Below, in pieces: positions 24,201-39,200 of a stretch of 64,000 nt of DNA. The notes under the pieces are model-generated. The model had not been told where the DNA came from. It worked only from the letters and a program-made list of their open reading frames with translations, and made no database searches. Source of the DNA: Pyxicephalus adspersus (taxonomy: Eukaryota; Chordata; Amphibia; Anura; Pyxicephalidae); NCBI RefSeq assembly GCF_032062135.1, contig NC_092859.1:90952843-91016842 (forward strand), written 5' to 3'. A program made the position numbers and the translations under genes. Every line of letters starts with the position of its first letter. Position 1 is the first letter of the stretch.

Positions 24201-27200
24201 GGGCTTTTTGATGAATTCTGCTGTGCTGGAAAGCTCATGACAGCACATTTAGTGGCAAAAGCTCCTAAAATAACAACTTTGCTCTCTGTTCAAGTGTTCA
24301 GCAATTGTGATGGTTTATAAACATTGCTTCTTTGGATGAGGCAAAGTTTGTTTGGACAAGTGAGCCGGTGTGCTTTTTTTATTTTAAGCCTGTGGCACTG
24401 GCAGAGGCTCATTTATGATGATGGCCAGTCGAGCACTATCCTTTCAAACACCAGTGCCATCCATCATGGCTTATATGGATAGAAGTTAGATTTGCTGCTT
24501 TGGTGCAGCTAGTGTACTAGATATTCTTTTTAACTGCCCAGTTACAAATTGGAATGATAGCAGATAGGATATTGGTTCTCTTGTATTGCTGAATCAGTTC
24601 ACTAAAAGCTTGGGAGGCAGCCAATACATAAGGCTTGATGTCCTAAAGCAGGGATGTATATTGTATTCTGTGCTCTTGCCACTACTGCAATCTAATGTAT
24701 AACAGAAATATAATGTGCATTAGTCACAGGTGCCAAGGACATACTGCAATACGCCTGTGCAGGAAGCATTGACTGTAACAACAACTCTACTGTTTCCTGC
24801 TATATGTCAGCCATGTGAAATATTCCTCTGCTCTCTCACTCATTTCGATTTGACCGAGAATACTAAGCAGTGTGATTTTCTGCCTAACACCCTAGTCAAA
24901 GAAGAGATGTCTTCTAGAGTCATGTGCGGATTGCCGTTAATATTGTGGTCTTGTTATTGATTTTTTTTCACCAAGTTGCCTCAGGCCATTTCCCTATATT
25001 AAAGCCATGCAGTGATATAGCAATAATGGGTCATGGAATATAACTTAATTTTACTGTACAAATGGGCAGGTAAATCATATTTAGGAATGACTCTACTCCT
25101 TTATCAACCTTTTTCGGTAATGAATGGGGAAGAGTTCAAATTTCTCTTTTTTTCTGTAACCTTATTGGAGACATTTTTTCATTACTTCCTGTCCCTGTTA
25201 CACTTTTACAAAGAGTGATTTGCTAACAGGATGGGGAATCATAAAAACATTGTCTGATTCTTTATTTATTTTTTGTCTGTGTTCTCTTTGAAGAGATTTC
25301 CTTTCACTGACAATGATTTCTATCCTGACAGGAAGTGAGATGATCTTCAAGGAGGTTACAGACAGCAATAAAATACTAAAAGAACATTTAACCCTTACCC
25401 ACCTCTTTCTGTATTTAATATGATACTCTTAACAATCAGACCTAATTATTGAAAACAGCAGTGTGTTGCCAATATTTAAGGTGCATCTAGGACAATTATA
25501 TGGAATTTCAGATTGCATTTATACTATACAGTAGGATCATTTACCACCAATACTGTACCTACATGTATCATATAGTAGCCCAAGTATATGTGACACCAAA
25601 ATATAATGAATTATGGCTTAAAGCTAATCTTCAGCATCTCCAAACCTGCTCCCCTCCTCTAACATAGCTAAATGACATTTACTCTACAGTATCTGTGGAA
25701 ATGAGCCTGAAGGTTTTATTTGGCCAGATAGATGGCTTGCAAAGGAAAAAATAAAGTCTATGCAATTACACTTCTTAAAGCTGAACTTAAAGCAAAAGAC
25801 ACAAATTATTGTATCTAAGTATTTTTTGGAAATTTATAAACAATTGTATCTTTAGAAACAACTACTCTAAGTAGTGTAAATATGACTTGATTTCATCCTC
25901 TTTCAATCCCCCACAATAATTTAGAGTGGTATAGAACCTAGCTAATTAAGTATGCAGGTTGATTGTAGGGGATAATAGAGTGAACAAAGGGTCATCCTAC
26001 AATCAACATTATCGGTTGGTATAGGATATTGTATTTTATTTTTTCATTGTAAAAGGTGTCATCCACCTGTTTGTGCCATGTTATGGGATTGTACAACTCT
26101 CAGAATAGCACTGACACATACAAATCATTACACAGGAAGAAGAGCTCATTTATATGTAATATATATTAATATTTAGTTTTGAGTTGAAGTTCACATTTAA
26201 GCTTCAATCACGTTTAATCTTATTTCCTTCAGGATGACATTACAAATGCAACATTTAGTCGAATATGTTCTAAAGCTTTACCATCAATCAAAGAAGAAGG
26301 AAGCTCACAGATCACTTTAAATAGTCAGCTTTTTAGAAGGTTCCAAAGAGTTTAAACCTAATAGCTTTTTATAACAAAAGGATACCAAAGATGGCATATC
26401 TGTGCATGAATTCCTGGAAGGTGGGCAATTACCACTGTAAGTTTAAAAGTGGTTGGCCGCTTTGGAAGAAGTAATAAAAAACCAACCCACCAGACTCGAA
26501 GTTAAGTATGACCATTGGTTTGAATGAACTGATATAAATTATGAATTACTACTAATAATGAACTACTTTAAAATGGGAAAAAAGGTCAGTATTACCCATA
26601 GCAGCTAATAAAATGTGGAATGAAAATAAATGAAAGGGATGATATTTGGAAGGGGAACATCATTTTTCTTGTTCCCTTTTTGCATAGTTCATTTTTAACA
26701 CTAAAATGAGGAAAGCACGTCTAAAATCAATAACTGTGATAGGAATTCCCACCATAGAGGACACAGACAATATTAGTTAAGGAGGACATGTTGCAACATC
26801 AGATAACATAGTTGTAGTAAAACAACTCATAAATTGTTAGTGAACTGTAAATGCATTACAATGCAGGTTTTATTAGATCTTTGTCAATTCAGTGCAAGAC
26901 AGCACACATAAAGTTCCCAGGTGAGCATTGTGGTACGCTAAATTGCATTTGCATTGTGATAGCTAGGTGCATTGGAAAGCTATTTAACATGAGCACTTTG
27001 TTGTGTACATTACTACAATGCATCAATGTGAATATGCTCTTTTCAATTGTTGTATCCATTCTAAACATTGAACTGGCAACCTTTTAGTGACTTTGGTAGA
27101 TAAATTAAGACTTAAGAGCAAAAGATTTTCTTTCACATCAGAGATGAAGGAAAATCTGCAACAAAGAAACCAAAAACAACAAAAAAAAAGATGACATTGG

Positions 27201-30200
27201 TTCTAACATTCTCCCTATTATTTTTTTAAAAGCATCTTACTCTTTTTTTTCATTTAGAGAGTTTTGTTCACTTCTTGTTCTGCTGACTCAACCTTCTTAC
27301 CAGACAGGAAATGGAGAAATCCCTCAGAAGGAGTCTTCATTATAACTTTACAGGAGTTCTAACCATTCTTCCATGCTTTATCCAAAACTAAACAAAGGGT
27401 TATGTATTGAACGAAACTTTAAAGCAAACCTATATTAGAGAAGTATGGGGTATACATTGCTATTGACTACTCCCAGTGAAATGCTAGTTGTTTGGCTATT
27501 ATTCTGAGCCTTCAGTACTTTTTTTCACTGTCATTGGATTCTTGTTCTAGACCCCTGATTCTTGTTCTCAAAATATTGAAGCCAGAGACAGACTTAGCAA
27601 GGGGTATTCTTAGATTGGTAGGCAGTCAATGTCTATTTTTCTCAGTACAGGTTTCATTTGAGGCTATTTTTGCGAGAATGGTTCTTATTTTTTTTATTTA
27701 CACTTTCCTATTCAGCTATTAGGCATTGATTCAACCATATACAAACACAGCATACCTTCCTCCAGGGTGTATTTTAATTGCTTAACCTTTAGATCCACAT
27801 ATCTCAGGGCTTGGTAACATGGTGCTGTGTTTTCAAAAGCACATTACACTGTAATAATTCACTGAAATATGATTTGTAATATTGGACCCTATAGTATAGC
27901 ATTTAAGAAACTATAAAGTTAAGCTGTTCTCTGTCCGTTTAATGGCTACTTTTCCATGACTAAGAGTTTATATGGGGTTTCCTCTAATTATATAATTAAG
28001 AGAATGTTACTTTGTGCTCCTTGGGGGGAGGGGGGAGTTCATACTCACTTTATCTACTACTACTACTATTTTATTTACTTTTCTAAAGAGTATTGTCTGA
28101 ATCAGGCGAATCCGTACGTTTATCAGTTCTGGATTTGCTTGAATCTTTCTCATCTGCAGAACAAAGTGTCTAGTACTCCAGACAGTATCTCATGATATTT
28201 GCCAAACCAAATTGTTCATTACTGACAAATTTGCGGACTGCCAATTTGAATTTTTTTTTTTGGCCATGTGTTGCAACCCTAAGTATTCCGTCCCCAAAAA
28301 ATAGTAAGGCTGGCAGTATTACACTGACGAAAATGCTCATTACATGCATGGTAATGAACCACAGTGCGCAATAATACACTACCATGCACTGTGTTACAGA
28401 AATCGGCTAATGTAGCTTTAGTTAATTATGATGCCTTTAGTCAGCCTGTTGGGAAAAAAAATAATCGGCCTTAAGGCAACACAACTGGGTTTTAGAACTG
28501 AATTAAGGATAATGACAAGTTAATACTAGAGGTTGTTCAGACAGATGATTTAGTTACTTCTTCACAACCGCATGTAACCACGGCTTGCCACTGGACATCT
28601 TTAGGCTGCATCTAGGGGTAGTATAGGGTGGTTGGTGAACGGCCACTAATCCCCAATCAAATCGCTTTCGGAACACTTATTTGTTTTGTTACAGTGGAAC
28701 TTTTTTTTTTTTTTGGGAAAGTCATGCCCATTGTGTGTGACCAGACAATATTTATAGTCTCAATTGTGCCAAGGGCAAATTGTGTTGTAAGCCCTGCCTT
28801 TACAATTCAAATGTTTACATGGGTGTCACTTTGTAGCAACATGCTGAAAATTGTTATTTTATAAAATTTGAGTGCTACAAAATTGTATGCTTCTGCAAAA
28901 ATAATTACTTGCAGTATCATTCAAATCACTGGTAAGCTTTGAATGAGTTTTAATGAGGCAATTAAAAAACATAACTTTGTTGTTCTGTTCTTCAACATTT
29001 ACTTTTTAATTGACAGGAATTTTACAACCATAGGGAAATACTGACTTTGAATATTCAAGGCAAACTTATAAGGGAAAGTTTATTAAAGAAGAAAAACTTA
29101 AAAAAACCAAAAACAAAACCAAGGTAGACACATGTTACATATATAGAAAAAAGTGTTTGATCTACTTTTCTAACTGAATGTAGAAAAAAGAAGGAAAATT
29201 GAATAAAACATGTATATAGTTAAAGCAGAAGGATCCAAGGTTTGCAGTTAAACTTCCACAGGACCACACGTGTGTTCAGCCACAGTTATGAGTAGTGCTT
29301 CTACTACTACCACCAGGGTTTATCTAGAGCAGGGGTGCCTAACAGGTGGATTGCGATCTACCGGTAGATCGCGGAGCCCTGCCTTTCAAATAAACTCTAC
29401 CGCGCACAGGAGATATTAAGGCCAAGTTTGTATTGTTGATAGATCATTTTATATTAGTCATTTTAAAAGTAGCTCGCAAGACAAAAAAGTATGGGCACCC
29501 CTGATCTAGAAGTTGCTAAGGATTGCTTTAGCCATGAGCAATTTGGACCTCTCAGATCAATTTAGGTGACCCCAATGATTATTTTGACTAACTGTAAAAA
29601 TTAAATTTTTTGATTGCCAATGAAGGGGGCATTCTTCCACACTTACGCTACTGTACTGTGAGCTGTGGATACAGTAATTATAACAGGGATTCCCTAAAGA
29701 CCTGAAAGGTATTTTAAAGGTTCCCTTGTTAAAAAGGTTGAAAATGCTGTTCTAATATCTCCAGTTTTCACAGTATAATACTCTAAGGACCATTTAAAAT
29801 TTTTGGTCCGGATGAATGAATTTTTGGCATGTCACAATCTGCAGAAATGGAATATTTTTAAACTGTAAAAAAATGTAGTTTTCATTTAGCACATTGCGTA
29901 TAAAATAGGCATTGTGCTTTTAAACGGTAGTAATATTCCTTGTTAGCCCAGATATTTTTTTACAGTAAGAATGGTTATTCTTAGAACTTTGGTTCTCTGG
30001 GGGAAAAAAGGCAGAATGAGACTTCAGAAGCAGCAGACAAGAGTCATAGGGCCTGATTTATTAAAGCTCTCCAAAACTGGACACTTTCATCCATGAACCT
30101 GGGTCATTCAGCAAATCTGGAATGGATCTGGTCCAAGAATGAAAACATTTGCTAACAAATAGCAAAAGTCGTTTAGAAAATCCATTGACTGATGAAAGTG

Positions 30201-33200
30201 TGGATTCCTTAGCTCGCCTCGGCTGATATTGGACGAGAATCTTGCGTGTGTACAGTGCCCGTAATCCATCGTCCGACCGACCATCCTGGCGGATCCATGG
30301 ACGATGGAGGGAAAACGATCATAATGGAAGTGACAGTGTCGCTCCATTGTTCTTCCCCTCCCCTCTCCATTGAGCAGAACGGTGCTGTATGTACATGCAT
30401 CGTGCAGTCCTTAGTCGTTGGAAAGGATTGTGAAAGATCCTTTCCAACGACAAATATTGCACGTGTGTACATAGCCTAAATGGGGTCCACAATCGGGGTT
30501 TAATGCACTGTGTGATCCAATAGACAAAACATGGACTGCTCAAGGGAGTTTACCTAGGATGGTGGCAAACTATAATATTCTGATCACTTAAATATCTCAT
30601 ACCACTACAGGTAACTGGGTACCATGGACCTGTGGAAACTTTTGTGGAAATTAAAGATTGTGTGCACTAGGTTAATGCAGCCAAATCCTAATTCAATTTT
30701 AACATATCAAGCATGCAATAGGTGTAATTCCCTGTAAAAATGCTAAACATGATATTCCTATAACATATTGAAATCAATTTATAAACGTTTGCACCCAAGA
30801 TTGACCCAATATTACACATATTTATAATTGGATCCTAGGAATATAATTTAATCCAATGTGAAAGTGTTTATTTTCTGTAAAAGTTTGTGTCTTTTGGGTG
30901 AAAACCTTAATAAACTTAATTGAATTAGATACTGTTTTACATAAAATGTAACGTGATAAAAAGCTTTGATTTGTTTTAATAAATAAATAATTGTGACATA
31001 TTTACCAAATGATGAGGGTTCTGCGCCGTTATCTCATATCTTATTACAAACCTCTTTGATTAGTAACAATAAATGTTTCATTCAGCTATGATTTTTCATA
31101 TTTACATATAAATATTTAATTTATTTAAAAAGCATTTATGTAAAGTTCAATAGAACTGTAGTTCTCTCCATAATCTGTCCCAGCACCTGGTTATTCCAGG
31201 ACTTTTATCCTCACATATTCCTTTTTAAACTCTATCTGTGTCTTTTTCATTTGCAGTAATGACCAGTACTTATTTTTCATTAAGCAGGCTATGCCAGAAT
31301 GCAGTCTATTTTAGTTTTAGGAGCTTAGAATTGTACTTTTATTGCTGGATGTTGTACTTGCATAATTTGTGTTGAGTCAGACATATAGGTAAAGATCAAT
31401 AGATGGCTATTAATTCCAATTATACAAGTATCTTCTAAACAAGTCTTTTTTTTAAAGTTTAACAACAAATTATTAACTAAAAATTACCATCCAAAGAATG
31501 TGAAACATCACAACAAAATAAATGTAGTACATCATTATATAAATAAGTTGAGCCGAAGCTTATGTACAGCCAAAACAATTTAAATTAGAATAGTGAAAGG
31601 TTAAAACCCGTCAGTTTTTTTTTTTTTGGCTGTGTACATTTTCCCAGAGATGTAACAAACTTTCCCAAAGTTAGACGAACTACTGTAGACAATTTCCCCA
31701 AAACAGGCTTCCATTGATAGATGTCCACCTTAGTGACCCCAACAGGAGTAAAACTCTATCCTACTCATAAAAGGAAAAAAGTAACTTTTGCTTGGTGATA
31801 TAGTTTAGTTTATAAGGGAAGCAATAATTAATAGAGAAATATTGATTTTTTTCCCAGCAAAGATCTTTAGCACCAAGGATTTCCATTGACAATTAATGGT
31901 GGTTGAGTGCTGCTAGATAAGAAAACCATTGGAGGATCCCACTTTCCCATAAAAAACATCCACATAATAATATATTATTGTGCTTGAGAATGTGACCTAC
32001 AGAGACCCAAAGCTTTATTCTTATCTTTATGGAGAAATAGGTTATAGACTAAAGTCCAATATAACTAATAGTTTGGGTAGGCATTTTGTAGTTACAAATA
32101 CAAGTGATTACAGATCAACAAACCAAGTTTAGTAGGTTTTAAATATTATATAAGTTATTTTTCTAACATTCTCCCATATGACTTTCACTTCTTTTAAATA
32201 TGCTAGCTGTCTGGTTGCTATGTTGAAAGTGCCCAAGTACTTTCTGGGTCACCGACCGAGGGCAACAATGGCAATTAGAAGTTCTGACTTTGTTTGCTGC
32301 ATGCTTGTTCTGGGTCATTGACTGAGTGATGTATCCAGAGACAGCAGGAAAGCCTCATTCTCAAAAGTAGGTCAGAAATGTCAGCTTTCATATTTATTGT
32401 TTTACAGGTCTCTTTCCAGTCTACAGGACAAAAAACCAATAGGAAAAGGACATGCAAGAAGTAATTCTGAACATAATACTAGTAGCAGATATTCTTTATT
32501 ACTGTTAAATGAAGGATCAGTTGTTTAAAATGAGTTTAGAGTCAAATTTTTTCTAGTACTGTATTGTTTATTAAATATACAGTGATCATTTTGTTTTCTT
32601 TCTCACCTTTGAGTTATTTACTAGAATTTTGGATAAAATGTTTTGTGTTGTATGGGGTCCAGAACCATGAACATTTAAATATCTTATACAAACCTTAGTT
32701 AAACTACACAACAATAAATGGAATTGGATTATCCAGACCAAATTTAAAGTATTAATTAAATAATTCTATTGTATATGGTCCAGTTGTGAGGCCCTATGAC
32801 GCTGGAAAGTATCTGGGTAAGTGATCCAAAAACTGAAAGTTCAAGTTTGCGCCTTCTGAATTTTTGGGCATCACAATAAAATGTCAGACAATCAATATTA
32901 GCGATTTTTAAGCCCAAGAAAATTATTATAATTGATTTCAATACTTTCAATGCAGCTACTGCATACTATACAGCACGAAGAGTTGGCAGACGTGATTGTA
33001 AAATGTCAGTAATCCCAGAAACAAAATTGCGGCAGGTGCACCAATTACTAAAGCAAAATGATGGATTATATGTCCCATGGGCTCAGATTGCAGCGTGAAG
33101 AATATTCTGGAGGCAGCTACAGTAAAGCATGGGGAAGGCATGAATTAGCAAATTCCTTGTCAATCAAAACTCAGACGCATTGAAAATGACTGTCTGATTA

Positions 33201-36200
33201 AACAAATGCTTAACAAGAGATTTTTTCCCTCTTATTAAGCGAGTCATTATGTCCAGTACCTGTACAATGAAATATATTGTAGTTAAGTATGGTTCCTTCC
33301 TATCTGTGTGTATATCCTAGTAATAAATAGGAGAGATCAATACAGTAGTCTCTTCATTGTGAAATGAAACTGTAAAGCTCATCAGGAAGCCTCCACTTCA
33401 GACAGTGTGATAGCAGCACATGGAGAAAAATGAGCAAATTGTTAGCACCTCATTATAATGGATCCTGCAGGGATATAAACTTATTAAGCAGCATCCCCAC
33501 ATTCTTAACATAATTACTAGCAGTTTTCTCCAATATCATAGAAAAGGCTTGTATGGTAAACTTGGATGCTGAGTTGATTTAGATTATTTTCTTTAGTTGT
33601 ACAGTGTCAATTAATTGTGGCATGGGAAAAACTGTGCCTATGCCAGTCAGATCGGTGTGTCTCCAACTTGATAACTGTAGTATCTATATATAAAATTATG
33701 TGTGTGTGTTCCACCATCACTCGAAAACGCATAGAGACATTTCAACCAAACTTGATATACATATGACTCAGACTCATGTGATTGCACCAGTCATCTTTGT
33801 ACAGCGCTGTGCTATATGTCAGAGCTATATTTGGATGTGTGCATGTCATCACTAAGAAATGTATGGAGACATTTTTTAACCAAACTTGCTGTGTTCCACC
33901 ATCACTCAGAGACGCATCAAGACATTTAAAGCAAACTTGCTGGACATATGACACATGATCTTTGTACAGCGCTGTGGTATATTTCAGAGGTATATAAATG
34001 TATAATAATAGTGTGTGACTGTGGGGGGACATTGGAGTGTGAGCGTATCTGTACAGAGACTGATGGGCCTAGCTCAGTGTTTCATTGTACAGCACTATGG
34101 TATATGTCAGAACTATTTAAATCTATAAAATTGGATGTATGCATGTATGTGTGTGTGTTCCACCATCACTCAAAAACGCATGGAGACATTTCAATCAAAC
34201 TTGCCATACATATGACTGAGGCTCATGTGAGTGCACCAGTCATCTTTGTACAGCGCTGTGCTATATGTCAGAACTATATTTGGATGTATGTGTGTATGTC
34301 ATCACTCGGAAACGCATCAAGACATTTAAACCAAAGTTGCTAGACAAATAACTCCGACTCATGTGAGTGCACTGCTGATCTTTATGCAGCGCTGTGCTAC
34401 ATGTCAGAGCTATATTTGATGATCACTAGGAAAGCATGAAGACAGTCCAACCAAACTTCCTGTGTTCCACCATTGCTCGGAAATGCATAGAGACATTTAA
34501 ACCAAACTTGCTGGGCATATGACACTGTTGATCTTTATGATCTATATATATATATATTGTACGTATGTATGTGTATATGTGCATATATATGTGTGCTATA
34601 TTTGGTGATCACTAGAAAACGCATTGAGACATTTAAACCAAACTTTCTAGACATATGACTCAGACTCATTTGAGTGCACTGCTGATTTTTGTACAGCATT
34701 GTGGTATATGTCAGAAGTATATTTGCATATGTGCATGTATTGCTCAGTGACTATATGCCTTTTGCTTATATTTTTACATACTTTTTTTTGACTCTTTTAC
34801 GTATTTCTGACCTGTAATAATGCCTTCAAGCAAACCTAAGGCAATTGGCCAAGTGCAATCAAAGACAAAAAAATTAAATAACACCGTAGACAAGAAAATT
34901 ACTATAGCTTTATTTGATTCCTTTTTCTGTATATTATAAGATTGCAAAAGGTAAATACCCGAGTATCCTCTCGTTTTGGAATTATATGGGGAGAAGAAGG
35001 ATTTACTAGCTTGTTCTATGTTCTCTTGTTAATTATTCTTTTTCTATTTTTTTGCAGTCTGTCAAGGTTCATTTTGTTGGACAGTGCTCACAACATGCTG
35101 TAGAAAAGTTTGTTCATTATGTCAACACACCATGCATTTTGGTGCACTGTCTTACTAGAAAGGATCATGCACGTTTGTTTGATCCACTATATTATATTGG
35201 CAGGTACAACACACAATATTTCTTGCCTTATTTATTTGTCTTTAATTTGGGCCAAAAACAAAATGCTTATGACAATGGATGTCAATAATATTACTACTTT
35301 TAGAGCAGCAAATCGTTAATCAAATCACAGAAACGAGTGAATTCTATACGTCAGCAGTATACAGAATGCCTTAAGGTTGTCATAATGCCTAAACTAAAAC
35401 CATTAGGAAATTGACAGCCTAAACCTCATCTTTTTCAATGTACTTTAAGGAGTTTTGAACCCCTATGTTTGCAGCATGGCCTGACAGGACACAACATATT
35501 TCAACGTTATGCTGCAGTGATTGTACCCAAACCCAATTTCTCCCAGGAGCCCATCCCAAGATTTATTCTACTTGCACCTGAGATTTGACCAGATTGTATG
35601 GAAGTGTACTAACCACTCAGTTTCCTTGGACCTGGATTTTTCCTCCTGCATTTCATGAATTTCTCTGACCATACTTGCCGCAAAGCTTTCTTTATCAGAT
35701 TGGATGACGTTGCCAGGGCTTGTCAATTTTCTTTGGTGTTAGCCAAGAACTCCCACAGTAGCCCAATGGTTTACAAGGGTCAACATATTAATGCTAATGC
35801 ACTGCCTCCTTGAGAGAAAAAGAGGGGCAATTCTGAAACAGATGGTGTCACTGGTTGATGTTCAAATTATCCCAGGATAAAATACAGAGGCTTCATCCTT
35901 TCATGTTCCAATATATGTGAGACCAGTTTGTCTCCCACCTGCCCCCCTCTTTATATTTGTTTTCCTTTCTACCCCCAGCTTCCTCTCGGATTTTCATTTC
36001 TTTACCCCCTTCTCTTCTAGAAAATAACAACATTTGTAATTTGTGTGTTTGTAAGAAATCAAAATCCAACAAAGCACAAACTTTCTGTAATTTTGAAATT
36101 ATTACTCTAATGGAACTTTTAAGCTTTATTGGATACAGTTTTGTTTTTATTTTTTATTTGTTCCGTTTGTGATAAACTTTAATGTTAAAAAAAAATGTCT

Positions 36201-39200
36201 ATTTTAAATATTATAAATTACAAAATGGCTTTTGTAGCAATATTATATGATATATAATTTTTTTTAACAATGCTGAGTTATTCTTTAGCTTCTCTTCCCA
36301 GCTTAATATTCTCACCTTCTCTTAACTCTTCTAACACTCAGTAAAACTTATTTTTGGAAAATACCTGGAATTCTTCAAGGTGTTTCTGTGATCAATTGAA
36401 ATGGTACCAATAGATTGGTCTGATTTTTGTTGCTTGACTTAGATCATTAAGTCTTTCTGTAAAGTGGAATCCTTGTATCATCGGAAACAACCTGCATCAA
36501 CAACTAGGTAGCAGAGATTTAAACCATGTCCTTTATGTTGATGTGTAAATTGATTTTTTTTCCCTGGCACTGGTCATATAGCAATTCTGCTTCACACATA
36601 AGTTCAATGGTTATCCTGGGTATGGCTTCTGAGTTGCTCCGAGCCTATTAAATAATAAGAAAGGGCCTATTACATAAAAAAGAGGAGAGAGGATTTTTAG
36701 CATAGCTATATAAATATAAGACAAATTGACTCTTTTATTTGTGTTATATATGTATGCTATTTGTATAATGAGAATATGTCTCAAGCTCCCCTGAGGAAGC
36801 CGGAAAGGCGAAATGCGTCGGGACAATATCCAGTCAAGCCTCTGTGATCAGATCTGTTTGTTACAATAGAAGTCCTTGTATAGTATATACATATATAGTA
36901 TATAGGAATGACCCCCCCCCCACAATATTTCACTTCTCCAATGCAAAAGGGGCTGTCTATGATTTATATTATATTTGAATATAATAAGTAAAAAAAAATC
37001 CCTCTTTCCTTCATTATTTAATATGCATATCCTAGGGTTTGGCTCAATTTTTGTTGAATGAAAGAAGAAAAGTTTAACTATACACTCATTCGTTACCCCA
37101 TTGCCTTATTAGTCTGAGCCTAGAAATAAAGTTACAGTTTTCAGAAGAGATGCAAGCTGTTTTTGAAGATGGACTGTAGACTTAAAAATCATCTTACCTT
37201 GGTAACATTTTTTTAAAAAAATCAATGACCTAAGCTTGCATCTTCAGGGGTTTAGCACAAACATTTTCACATTGCTGGATAAAGTGATAGCTTTCATAAA
37301 AATGTTTTTTTTTTTTTTTGCCACAGCAAAGAGTTTTGAGAAAAAAAAAACTGTATGTGTCGTCTTAGTCAGAAAAAGTAAGACATCTTGTGGCAAAATT
37401 TGACAAATCTGATGTTTTAACAATTACTTTCAAAGTACTGTAGAAAAAGACATTTTTTGGGGCATTTTGATGTCCTTGTCCGTGATAAATCAGACAATCT
37501 AGATATCCTAATAAAAATTAATAAAAAAAAATTCAAAGAAAAAAATTTAATTGCTTTTTGTAGTGGGCAACCCTTACACTTAAAGGAATAAATGCTCATT
37601 TATGTCTAAGAATAGTAAAACAGTACTTTGTTACTGTATCACTTGCTTTTGTTACCTAAGGCTTCTCTGCAGCTACTTACTAAGCCTCTTCTCAAAGATG
37701 CACCATCCAGCGGTCACAGATTCTGACATCATAAGTAATTCCCAGGGTGAAGTGTTTTATTGGCCCCAGGAAAGGCATTTGTAGTTTACTAGACAGGTGG
37801 TTCTAATGAAAAGCTGTTTTTAAGGGTCCAGAAGCCAACCAGGGAAGAGCAGGGATTGGTCTTAGACCAACCCGTTCTTGTCCTGGTCTTCACCTGGACT
37901 TGGAGCACAGGTGCTGTGTTTATGTATTGAGCTGCGGACTGCTGGGAGTTTACTTGCTTCCCAACACTTGAGATGAAAAGAACGCCAAAAGAAACAAAGC
38001 TTTTTGGAAGTTGCCCTTTTTTGTGCAAAAGAATTGTTTGCATTTCTGTTTTATGGTAGATGATGAGGAAACTACAAAAGATATGATAGTTGCCTGGCCG
38101 GGGTATTGTTTGTCTTTTTTTAAGTTTGTTTTCACTGGCAATTTTTTCTTCTGAAAATAAAGAACCCAGGAGCAGGTTGATTTGAACAATCCCCCACAGC
38201 AGGTTCACAATACCTAAACTATAGGAGTACTTTGACATAAATTGTTAGCATCACAAAATATATTTCTGAATATTTAAAGCCTCTCTGTACAGATTAGTGT
38301 ATTACCTAACTACACATGCATTAAAACAGAAATATAACAGATTAGACAAGAAATCACAATCTGTGGGTGAATAGGGCAAGTTTGCTAATTACAGTTTTGC
38401 TGCCTTAGTTGAGTATTTAAAATAAATTCTACCTTCCTGGACACCTTTTTCATGCCTAATATACAAATTCGTGTTCCAGATCAGTGACTCTCTAAGTAGT
38501 AATAGAGGATTCTGGATTGCATCCTTGCAGTATTCATCTTTAAAACAAGTCTGCAATTTAACGTGCATATTTCTGTACTGAAAACATTTCTTTTAAAGCA
38601 GGACTAAAGTACAACTTATAAGGATCTGCAATCAGTTAGGTCAATATTCAGAAAGGGAATGAATGCCACGAATTATTAAATCAAGTCATCCTGCCCTGGC
38701 CAATCAAGATGGCCAACAGGAAGAGTAGTAAGAAAAAGATGGTGACATGCTGCAAGGGAACGGGAACAGGTGAGTATTGTGGGGTTTAGTTCTACTTTAT
38801 AGTGAGCAAAGTTTAATGGCTGCCTGCACCATCCACCGTATTTTCATTTTATATGTATCTAATGTACACTACGATCTACAATGATCATCCTGAAATATTT
38901 GGCACTCATATCAAATGATAAAAATAATTGTTTTCAATGTCTTTGTACTGATAGACTGAACAATACTTCACATGGGATTTGCGTTTCCATTAATTAGATA
39001 TTGTTAAATGCAGTCACATTTTCATGACTATGCAGTTAAACTGGCTGGTTGAAAAAAAAAGTTATGCAAATTAAATTAAGATTAATGGAACACGGGGAAG
39101 GCAAAATGGATTATTGAATAGCACAGAGCTAAGCATAAATAATTCCCCAAAAACTAGCCACTTCCACACCATACTAAAGAGACCAGTCATATATAATAGT

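Noticed and set aside
33948..34343. 131-codon open frame
   Set aside because: It lies within the Helitron-like tandem array; the repeated unit accounts for the open frame.
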